Assembly (NCBI GenBank): GCA_023701435.1
Contig: JAMPXB010000025.1
Span: 1-55,643, forward strand
DNA length: 55,643 bases
Origin: Bacteriovoracaceae bacterium
GTDB lineage: Bacteria > Bdellovibrionota > Bacteriovoracia > Bacteriovoracales > Bacteriovoracaceae
Direction: 5' to 3'
In this document: positions 8,630 to 15,910 of the stretch, piece by piece
How the letters are laid out: the number at the start of each line of letters is the position of its first letter
Position numbering within the stretch: position 1 is the first letter of the stretch
Made by a program: the position numbers and the translations under genes
Notes under the pieces: model-generated
Told to the model about the DNA's origin: nothing
Databases searched by the model: none
What the model saw: the letters and a program-made list of their open reading frames with translations, nothing else

Positions 8630-9136
8630 TTATTCACAAACAACATCTGTTAAAGGAATTGAAGAGTCTTCCAAGTGGATGATAACTTCGCCTTTAACAG
8701 GTCCTGTTGAACCCTTAATAAAGCTCACTTGAATCGCCTTGCTTGAAAGTAATCGATACAGATTAGTGTCCTCAATTACTGAAGTACGCCCCTGACTTGA
8801 GATGAGTGTCGCTACATTATAATCAATAGCTTCTACCGCCATGTCCTCATTAACGACAGTTTCATCAGCAGTTCCACAATTAAGATTCATTAGAGAAGAA
8901 CTAGATCCATCCCCCAAATATGTGATTGTGCACGTAAGACTATTTTGAAACACTCCTGAACAGTAACCTTGATCATTGAGATTTCTGGGAGCTACTACCA
9001 CTCGACAAGATCCATTTCGTCCCATCAGTCTTTTAGCCTCTTTCGTGTCACATTTATCCTGAAGCTTCATTGCTAGATCCTCGGCTTGGACCAATGAACT
9101 AAAGATCACAAGAGAAAATAAAATTAGATGTTTCAA
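8630..9136 (-). CDS. Small secreted protein, unknown function
   Basis: About 168 residues if it starts at TTG 9136. That start has AGGAG six bases upstream and gives a clean signal peptide (KHLILFSLVIFSSLVQA, then ED). An upstream ATG at 9175 would add a 13-residue non-hydrophobic leader and is less likely. The mature protein is periplasmic or exported, has several Cys (possible disulfides) and beta-rich segments such as QVSFIKGSTGPVKGEVIIHL. I recognise no family. It is convergent with the homogentisate operon, the two stop codons abutting at 8629/8630, and stands alone. Confidence 0.7.
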   Translation of the reverse strand: MKHLILFSLVIFSSLVQAEDLAMKLQDKCDTKEAKRLMGRNGSCRVVVAPRNLNDQGYCSGVFQNSLTCTITYLGDGSSSSLMNLNCGTADETVVNEDMAVEAIDYNVATLISSQGRTSVIEDTNLYRLLSSKAIQVSFIKGSTGPVKGEVIIHLEDSSIPLTDVVCE

Positions 9137-9302
9137 GGTAGCTCCTGACGTAAGTATGGGCGGATTATAGCCCAAATTTATTCAAGGAGTTGAAAGTCTG
9201 TAAAAATGACAGCCCTGGCCTTTGGCGGGTGAATTGCCCCGGGGTAAGTCCAAATTTGTCTCCAGGACTCTTAAAACTCTTTTAATATTGAGTGTTCTGG
9301 TT

Positions 9303-9318
9303 TGGCACATGATTGGCA
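9303..9318 (+). promoter_or_regulatory. Predicted sigma-54 (RpoN) promoter
   Basis: TGGCACATGATTGGCA matches the -24/-12 consensus TGGCACG-N4-TTGCW, with GG and GC correctly 12 bases apart; position 7 is A and one T of the -12 element is G. It lies about 50 bases upstream of the glycosyltransferase ATG at 9367, which has TGGAG as ribosome site. Transcription would start near 9329. Sigma-54 promoters need an enhancer-binding protein, so the surface-glycan operon may be switched on by a signal. Confidence 0.7.
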
Positions 9319-9366
9319 TTACTGGCTTTCTATGAAGGCCAACCCGCAACATTCTGGAGTTGATGC

Positions 9367-10548
9367 ATGAACACATCCTGTGAAACAACTGATCTCCTGG
9401 TTTTCTCTCACTTGCGTTGGGATTTTGTTTTCCAACGCCCGCAGCATCTCTTAAGTCGTCATGCAAAATACCGTAGAGTTTTTTATTTTGAAGAGCCCGT
9501 GTTTGGCATGACAGAATTTCCACGGCTCCACTTACGTGAGACCTCTGAAAATGTTTTGATTGTTATTCCCTATTTGCCATCTCATATCGAGCCCTCCCAA
9601 ATGGAAGCGGCTATGATTGATCTGGTCGATGAGCTTATTTATGAAGAAGAAATCATTGATTACTCCATCATGTACTACACTCCGATGGCCCTTTCCTTCT
9701 CCCGTCATCTTGAACCACGGGCCATTATTTTTGACTGTATGGATGAACTCTCTCATTTTAAGGAAGCTCCGGAAACAATTCGTCAGTTTGAAAATGAACT
9801 ATTAGGAAGTGCTGACCTGGTCTTCACTGGCGGCATGTCGTTATATGAAGCCAAAAAACATATCCATCACAACATCCACCCTTGTCCCAGCAGTATTGAC
9901 TTCCATCACTTCTCACAGGCAAGGGGACGTTTAATTGAACCTGATGACCAAATCAATATCCCTCATCCGCGAATTGGATTTTATGGTGTTATTGATGAAC
10001 GTTTTAATCTTGAACTCTTAATGCAAATAGCGGATCTCAAACCTGACTATCAGTTTGTCATTGTTGGGCCGGTTCAGAAAATTGATCCACGCACCTTACC
10101 TCGAAGAAATAATATCCATTATCTGGGTAAAAAAGATTATCACGCTCTTCCTCTGTATCTGGCGGGCTGGGATTGCGCCATGATGCCATTTGCTTTAAAT
10201 GATGCCACAAAGTATATCTCTCCGACCAAAACACCGGAGTACCTGGCCGCAGGAAAACCAGTCGTTTCCACCAGTATCAAAGATGTCATCAATCCTTACG
10301 GTCATCAGCGATTGGTCTATATTGCAGATACACCAGAAGATTTTATTGATGCCATAGATCTGACGATGGAAGAACGAAAACTCCCTGAGTGGCTCGATCG
10401 AGTTGATCATTACCTGAAAGATAATTCTTGGGACAAAACATTTACAAAAATGGCTGAGCTGGAATTAAAGTGCCGAAATCCTGATTTTAGGACAAGGACA
10501 AGGGAAGGCCATCATTCAATTACAGTACATTTCAGCGGCGCGGTTTAA
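9367..10548 (+). CDS. Family 4-like glycosyltransferase
   Basis: 393 residues with a GT-B fold. The N-terminus DLLVFSHLRWDFVFQRPQHL belongs to the glycosyltransferases usually found beside UDP-galactopyranose mutase. The C-terminal nucleotide-sugar domain has the RIGFYGVIDERF and YQFVIVGPV strands, the IHYLGKKDYHALP segment and the terminal SPTKTPEYLAAGKPVVS motif, whose Glu contacts the donor sugar in GT4-type enzymes. It likely transfers a sugar, possibly galactofuranose, onto a surface polysaccharide or glycolipid at the cytoplasmic face of the membrane. It is the first gene behind the predicted sigma-54 promoter and is followed 1 base later by the next gene. Exact specificity is inferred. 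Confidence 0.88.
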   Translation: MNTSCETTDLLVFSHLRWDFVFQRPQHLLSRHAKYRRVFYFEEPVFGMTEFPRLHLRETSENVLIVIPYLPSHIEPSQMEAAMIDLVDELIYEEEIIDYSIMYYTPMALSFSRHLEPRAIIFDCMDELSHFKEAPETIRQFENELLGSADLVFTGGMSLYEAKKHIHHNIHPCPSSIDFHHFSQARGRLIEPDDQINIPHPRIGFYGVIDERFNLELLMQIADLKPDYQFVIVGPVQKIDPRTLPRRNNIHYLGKKDYHALPLYLAGWDCAMMPFALNDATKYISPTKTPEYLAAGKPVVSTSIKDVINPYGHQRLVYIADTPEDFIDAIDLTMEERKLPEWLDRVDHYLKDNSWDKTFTKMAELELKCRNPDFRTRTREGHHSITVHFSGAV

Positions 10549-10549
10549 T

Positions 10550-12190
10550 ATGAAACCGCTTGAGATGTGGGGAGGAGTTGAGTGCACCCTGAACCGCATT
10601 GGAGATAATTATTTCAATCAATGCGAAAAAAGTGGGCATCAAAGAAGACTCTCCGACTTAAAACTTTTTGCCGATTTAGGTATCAAGAAACTGCGCTATC
10701 CATGCTTATGGGAGACGGTGGCCCCGAAAGATCTTGATCATTGTCATTGGGAGTACCTCGATGAAAGATTAAATGAATTACGGCGCTTAAATCTTCCTTT
10801 TATCGCCGGATTTCTTCATCATGGAAGTGGTCCGAATTATACAAGTTTGATTGATCCAGGCTTTCCCCTTAAGTTTTCTACTTATGCCCGACTATTCATT
10901 CAAAGATATCCCTGGGTAAATGATTTTACTCCTATTAATGAAATAAATACGACGGCCCGCCTTAGCTGTCTCGATGGTTATTGGTATCCTCATTTAAACA
11001 GCACCCTCTACTATTTCAAATCGGTGCTTCTCCAATGTCAGGCAACGGTTTTGGCGATGAGAGAAATCAAAAGAATAAATCCAGTGGCACGCCTGATCCA
11101 GACAGACAATATAGGAAAATTTCAAAGCACTGATGTGCTCGAATATCAACGAGACTATGAAAATGAAAGACGTTGGTTAGCCTTTGATTTCCTCTGCGGA
11201 AATGTCACAGAACATCACCCACTGTATCCCTCGATGAAGGCCAGTGGTATAACTGACAAAGAACTTGCCTGGTTTCAGGATAACAATTGTCCACCTGATA
11301 TTCTTGGAATCAACCACTATCAATTAAGTGACCGCTTTCTTGATCATCAAATCGAACTCTACCCTGAAGAATTTCATGAGGAAAATGACATTCATCAATA
11401 TGCTAATATCCAAGCTCTTGCTACAGGTAAGGCGGAAATAATTTCACCGGAATTGATTCTGCAGGAAGCCTGGGAAAGATTTCGTATTCCACTGGCCTTA
11501 ACTGAATGCCATGCAAGTGGTCCTCGTGAAAGTCAAATGCGCTGGCTTCATGAAATCTGGAATATCTGCCTTAAACTCCAAACACAAGGGATTCAAATTG
11601 AAGCCGTTACTGCCTGGAGTTTACTAGGAACATACGATTGTAATAATAACACCTATGAATCCGGTGTCTTTGATTTAAGAAATGCGGAAAAAAAACCGCA
11701 GGCCACAGCTCTATCCAAAATGGTTAAAGAACTGGCAACCAAAGGTCATTACCATTCGCCTGTCCTCTGCTCAGAAGGTACCTGGCACACTCCGAGACGC
11801 ATCGTATGGGCGGCCAGACAGGGGGATTTTACCCGCCTTTATCACCATAGTGATGCTCGTCCTATTCTTATTACAGGAGCCACGGAAACGCTTAGACAAG
11901 AACTGGCGCGAATTTGCGGGGCAAGAAATATTTACTATCGCCTTCTGAGTCGAAGAGAAATGGATATTTCTGACCGGGATTCAATTGAACAGGCTATCGA
12001 TGTTTATAAGCCTTGGGCGATTATCAATACAGAAGGAGAAAATCTCCAAGGAACAGTAAATCTCGACAGAGCCTGTCGTGACAGTCGGATACAGTTGGTG
12101 ATTCTCACCTCTGATGAAAATTTACCCGATCTCGCCCATGAATGCCTGAATCATTTAATTGATCAAGAACCAAAGGAGATCCATGCATGA
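10550..12190 (+). CDS. GH1-like glycosidase fused to a truncated RmlD-like domain
   Basis: 546 residues. Residues 1-400 resemble clan GH-A family 1 beta-glycosidases: KKLRYPCLWE, the acid/base region TPINEIN (E131) and a candidate nucleophile in LTECH (E319), followed by TAWSLLGTYD. Residues 437-546 resemble the Rossmann start of dTDP-4-dehydrorhamnose reductase (ARPILITGATETLRQELAR, MDISDRDSIEQAI, KPWAIINTEG). However, the glycine-rich loop reads GATETLR, where NAD(P)-binding relatives have a GxTGxLG pattern, and the YxxxK part is absent. The fused domain is therefore probably not a working reductase. The stop overlaps the start of the UDP-galactopyranose mutase gene, so both belong to the glycan operon. 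The true substrate is unknown. Confidence 0.8.
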   Translation: MKPLEMWGGVECTLNRIGDNYFNQCEKSGHQRRLSDLKLFADLGIKKLRYPCLWETVAPKDLDHCHWEYLDERLNELRRLNLPFIAGFLHHGSGPNYTSLIDPGFPLKFSTYARLFIQRYPWVNDFTPINEINTTARLSCLDGYWYPHLNSTLYYFKSVLLQCQATVLAMREIKRINPVARLIQTDNIGKFQSTDVLEYQRDYENERRWLAFDFLCGNVTEHHPLYPSMKASGITDKELAWFQDNNCPPDILGINHYQLSDRFLDHQIELYPEEFHEENDIHQYANIQALATGKAEIISPELILQEAWERFRIPLALTECHASGPRESQMRWLHEIWNICLKLQTQGIQIEAVTAWSLLGTYDCNNNTYESGVFDLRNAEKKPQATALSKMVKELATKGHYHSPVLCSEGTWHTPRRIVWAARQGDFTRLYHHSDARPILITGATETLRQELARICGARNIYYRLLSRREMDISDRDSIEQAIDVYKPWAIINTEGENLQGTVNLDRACRDSRIQLVILTSDENLPDLAHECLNHLIDQEPKEIHA

Positions 12191-13338
12191 AGGAACATAT
12201 TGGCATCGCCGGCGCCGGCTTTGCAGGAGCTGTCCTTGCTCGCGAATTAGCGGATACCGGAAAATTCCGAATCACTGTTTTCGATGAGAGAAATCATGTA
12301 GCAGGAAACTGCCATACGGCTAGAGATCCCGAGACAGGAGTCATGGTACATATTTATAGTCCCCATATTTTTAATACTGATCGCGAGGATATTTGGGAAT
12401 ATGTTAATCACTGGGGAAAATTTGAGCCTTTCATTAATCGGGTTAAGGCCAATACCGCAAAGGGAATCTTTTCTCTTCCCATCAACTTATTAACTATCAA
12501 TCAGTTCTTTGGTAAAAAATTAAGTCCAGCAGAGGCCCGTGATTTCATTGGTTCCAAGGTAGAGCAAAGTATCAAAGAGCCCAAAAATTTCGAGGAACAG
12601 GCCTTAAAGTTTCTAGGCCAGGACATTTATAATAACTTCTTTTATGGTTATGCTAAAAAACAATGGGGCGTAGAGCCTTCAGAGCTTCCGGCTTCTATTT
12701 TAAAAAGACTTCCGATACGCTTCAATTACGATGACAACTACTATGATAAAAAATATCAGGGTATTCCGGTTAGCGGATACACTGAGATTGTAAAACGTAT
12801 TCTTGATCATAATGACATTGAACTTCGTCTTGGAACTAAGCTTGATCCTGATAGAAAAAGGGATTTTGACCACATCTTTTGGAGTGGTCCCATGGATGGG
12901 TTTTTTGGTTTTAAATTAGGAAGACTGACTTATCGGACATTAAAATTCGAGCGGATTGTTCAAAACGGGGACTATCAGGGCAATCCGATTATTCATTACT
13001 GTGAAGAAGAAGTCCCTTATAACCGGATCGCTGAACACAAGCATTTCTGTCCTTGGGAGAATCATGAAAAAACAGTGCTCTTCAAAGAGTACTCAAAACC
13101 TTGTGAAAAAGACGATATCCCTTACTATCCTCTACGCTTAAATAACGACAAGAAGCTACTGGAAGAATACACCAAACTCGCCGAGGAGGTTGAACATGTG
13201 ACTTTTATCGGGCGGCTAGGAACCTATCGCTACCTGGATATGCATATGGTGATTGCAGAATCAATGGATCTCGCCCGTATATGTAAAACAACGGAACTAA
13301 AAAACTGGCCCAAGTTCAGCGTTCATCCACTTTCTTAA
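12187..13338 (+). CDS. glf: UDP-galactopyranose mutase
   Basis: 383 residues, the normal length. This FAD enzyme converts UDP-galactopyranose to UDP-galactofuranose, the donor for surface galactofuranose. The FAD-binding motif GIAGAGFAGAVLARELA is at the N-terminus with the acidic strand end VFDERNHVAGN; YGYAKKQWGVEPSELP and the GTYRYLDMHMVI C-terminal motif are diagnostic for Glf. It overlaps the previous stop by 4 bases (ATGA) and is the last gene of the operon behind the sigma-54 site. Together the operon should make and attach galactofuranose to a cell-surface glycan. Confidence 0.95.
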   Translation: MKEHIGIAGAGFAGAVLARELADTGKFRITVFDERNHVAGNCHTARDPETGVMVHIYSPHIFNTDREDIWEYVNHWGKFEPFINRVKANTAKGIFSLPINLLTINQFFGKKLSPAEARDFIGSKVEQSIKEPKNFEEQALKFLGQDIYNNFFYGYAKKQWGVEPSELPASILKRLPIRFNYDDNYYDKKYQGIPVSGYTEIVKRILDHNDIELRLGTKLDPDRKRDFDHIFWSGPMDGFFGFKLGRLTYRTLKFERIVQNGDYQGNPIIHYCEEEVPYNRIAEHKHFCPWENHEKTVLFKEYSKPCEKDDIPYYPLRLNNDKKLLEEYTKLAEEVEHVTFIGRLGTYRYLDMHMVIAESMDLARICKTTELKNWPKFSVHPLS

Positions 13339-13432
13339 GTAGCATAACGCCCCGCTTTTTTCATTCTTAATGGTGGTCAAAGCCCATTCCCACTTTTAAA
13401 ATTTATTCCATCCAATCTATTAAGGGGTGGCC

Positions 13433-13960
13433 ATGGGACTAATTCTCAAACAGTTATTTGCTTTTATTAAATTGCTCAATTCAGACACAGGAAACATTTC
13501 ACTCGCACTGGGAATGACCTGCGGTTTTATCCTGGGCATGACTCCAGTCTTGTCACTTCACAGCTTGCTCATTTTTTTGATTCTGTTCTTTTTCAGAATT
13601 CAGATAGGTGCCGCCTTGGTGATGGCCTTCTTTTTTAAATTTGCGGCCTTCCTGTTAGACCCCGTCTTTCATGCCGTCGGCTCTAAAGTGTTGGAGATGG
13701 AATCTCTCGCTGGCTTTTTTACAACACTCTATAATATGCCAATCATTCCCTACACCCGTTTTAACAATTCCATTGTTATGGGTTCAGCAGTGGTAACTTT
13801 TGCTCTGTCACCTTTGGTGTTTTTTGCCAGCCAATACTTCATCCTTAAGTATCGTGAAACAGTCGTCGCCCGCTTTAAAGAAACTAAATTCTGGAAAGCG
13901 ATGGAAGCAACTAAGTTTTACCAATGGTATTACAAATACGATCAATACAAGTGGAATTAA
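13433..13960 (+). CDS. TIGR03546 family membrane protein
   Basis: 175 residues from ATG 13433, which has AAGGGG five bases upstream; an in-frame GTG at 13427 lies inside the ribosome site. Strongly hydrophobic with about three to four helices (GMTCGFILGMTPVLSL, LLIFLILFFFRIQIGAALVMAFFF as two adjacent segments, IVMGSAVVTFALSPLVFF). The layout matches DUF2062-like proteins and the uncharacterised TIGR03546 family. TIGR03546 genes are typically adjacent to TIGR03545 genes, exactly as here (12 bases apart), which strengthens the call. Function is unknown; a role in the inner membrane together with its partner is inferred. Confidence 0.8.
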   Translation: MGLILKQLFAFIKLLNSDTGNISLALGMTCGFILGMTPVLSLHSLLIFLILFFFRIQIGAALVMAFFFKFAAFLLDPVFHAVGSKVLEMESLAGFFTTLYNMPIIPYTRFNNSIVMGSAVVTFALSPLVFFASQYFILKYRETVVARFKETKFWKAMEATKFYQWYYKYDQYKWN

Positions 13961-13972
13961 GCGGAGCCTAAT

Positions 13973-15871
13973 ATGACTGATAAGACTATCAATACCGAAA
14001 AGAAAAAAGAAAAGAAGAAAGGCCCGATCCGCTTTGAAGCGATCATTCCAGTGGTCGTGCTCTCAACGATTACATTCCTTTACTTTACCTTTTACTTTGA
14101 TCACCATATGAAAAAGTTGATCGAGTATGTAGGAACCCAGGCCAATGGTGCCGAAGTAAACGTGGATGGTGTAAGAACCAGTTTCATCCGCGGCTCCTTT
14201 GATCTTGATCGCCTTCAAGTTACCGATCCGGAGCGCCCTACTCATAACTCCATTGAAATTGGAAATATGCATTTCCAATACCTCTGGGACGCTCTTTTAA
14301 GAATGAAATTTGTCGTGGATGATGCCAGCATCAATAACATTCAGCTCCTCAAACCAAGAACCTCTCCCGGTAAAGTACTTCCACCTGAACCGGCCAAGCC
14401 AAGCAAGATCGATGCTCTTCAATTAGAAGTGATGGCCCAAGTAAAGAACAAGTATGGCGCCAACATGCTGGGTGACGTGCTGGCGGTTCTGGAAGGCGGG
14501 GATTACGAAGCTCAGATTCAAAAGATCCGCGGTACCCTCAAATCAGAAGCCCGGGTAAATGCTATGGTCTCTGATGTCCAAACCAAAAAAGAATTCTGGG
14601 ATGGAAAAGTCAAAGAGCTCTCTGACACTTCCAAGCTAAAAGAAATCGAAACGACTCTGCAGGCAGTTAAGGCCGAAAAGAATTTTGTTAAGCAGGCCCA
14701 GGGTATTTCAAAATTAAATAACCTCTTAAATGATGTTCATAAGCAGTACAAAGAGATTGAGACTTCGACCAACAAACTTCAGGCAGAAGTTAAGGCCGTC
14801 GCCAATTATCCTAAAGAACTGCAAGCCCTCGTTAATGAAGATATCACTTCTTTAAAAAATCGTTTCTCTGTTCCACAGATTGATTTTAAAGACATGGCGA
14901 TGCACTTATTTGCCGGGGAATTCGCTCAGTATATTGCTAAGGGAAGAAAATATCAGGCACTGGCCGAACAATATCTTCCTGAGAAAAAAGAGCCTGAAGA
15001 TGTCGTTATTCCTCCGAAGCGCTCTGAAGGTAAGAACTACGACTTTCCTATCACAACTGGTTATCCCCTCTTTTGGTTAAAGCGCGCGGCAATCAGTTCT
15101 AAAGGAACTGCTGATTCTTATTCCGGCCAGGTCTCAGGAGAACTCACCAACGTCACAACTTCTCCCAAGCAAATTAATAGGCCCGTGGTACTGGATATGA
15201 GAGGAGACTTTCCGGCCGCTAAGGTCATGGGAGTCAAGGCCCTCCTGACAGCGGATTTTACCAAGGCTATCTCCAAACAATCGGCCCTGATTCAAGTCAA
15301 CTCCTTCGCTGTACCAGAAAAACTTTTTGTTAATGATGAGAAGTTAAAATTTGGATTTTTGAACGCTATTGGTACTTCTACTATTTCGGCGACTCTTCAG
15401 GAGCAGCAGGTGAATATGAGCTGGACTTCCGCTCTTAACAAGCCTCAATTTCTAGTAGAGACTTCCAATAAGATTGCCAAAGAAATGCTCACCAATGTGG
15501 TCAATAGCATTCCCGTCATTACCATTGATGGAAAGGCAACCGGTTCTTACAAGAACCTCAATATGGATATTAAGTCCAATCTCGGAACTGAGCTGGGCCA
15601 GGGTTTCACTCGCGAAATTGGCGCCAAGGTGACTGAAGCTCAAGATAAGATCAACGCTTTAGTAGAAGAAAAAATCAAAAACCCGAAAGAGACGCTAATG
15701 GCAGCCATTAATGGCAACAATAAGAACCTCTCGCAATTAGGCAACTTGGAAGACCTCTATAAAAAGAATGAAGACAAGATCAAGGCAGAAATCGCCAAGC
15801 TTAAAAATGGTGGTGGCGTTGATAAGTTAAAAGAGCAAGGTAAGAAGATTTTTAAAGGTATTAAATTCTAG
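13973..15871 (+). CDS. TIGR03545 family membrane-anchored protein
   Basis: 632 residues with a short Lys-rich cytoplasmic N-terminus, one transmembrane helix at about 23-42 (FEAIIPVVVLSTITFLYF) and a large periplasmic part. The segment after the membrane (AEVNVDGVRTSFIRGSFDLDRLQVTDPE) resembles the start of AsmA-like lipid-transfer proteins. Residues 180-290 are helical and coiled-coil-like, and 350-560 are beta-rich. It pairs with the upstream TIGR03546 gene and has GGAG before the ATG. A role in envelope or lipid handling is plausible from the AsmA-like look but unproven. Confidence 0.78.
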   Translation: MTDKTINTEKKKEKKKGPIRFEAIIPVVVLSTITFLYFTFYFDHHMKKLIEYVGTQANGAEVNVDGVRTSFIRGSFDLDRLQVTDPERPTHNSIEIGNMHFQYLWDALLRMKFVVDDASINNIQLLKPRTSPGKVLPPEPAKPSKIDALQLEVMAQVKNKYGANMLGDVLAVLEGGDYEAQIQKIRGTLKSEARVNAMVSDVQTKKEFWDGKVKELSDTSKLKEIETTLQAVKAEKNFVKQAQGISKLNNLLNDVHKQYKEIETSTNKLQAEVKAVANYPKELQALVNEDITSLKNRFSVPQIDFKDMAMHLFAGEFAQYIAKGRKYQALAEQYLPEKKEPEDVVIPPKRSEGKNYDFPITTGYPLFWLKRAAISSKGTADSYSGQVSGELTNVTTSPKQINRPVVLDMRGDFPAAKVMGVKALLTADFTKAISKQSALIQVNSFAVPEKLFVNDEKLKFGFLNAIGTSTISATLQEQQVNMSWTSALNKPQFLVETSNKIAKEMLTNVVNSIPVITIDGKATGSYKNLNMDIKSNLGTELGQGFTREIGAKVTEAQDKINALVEEKIKNPKETLMAAINGNNKNLSQLGNLEDLYKKNEDKIKAEIAKLKNGGGVDKLKEQGKKIFKGIKF

Positions 15872-15876
15872 TTTTT

Positions 15877-15910
15877 TTCCGCTGGTAGTTTTAAGGAATT
15901 ACCAGCGGAA
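15877..15910. terminator. Hairpin between convergent genes
   Basis: 11-bp perfect inverted repeat (TTCCGCTGGTA / TACCAGCGGAA) with a 12-base loop, placed between the TIGR03545 stop and the stop of the convergent Asp-box gene and overlapping the latter's last codons. Neither strand has a T run after the stem (the T7 tract lies 5' of it on the plus strand), so an intrinsic terminator is possible but not canonical. Confidence 0.4.
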
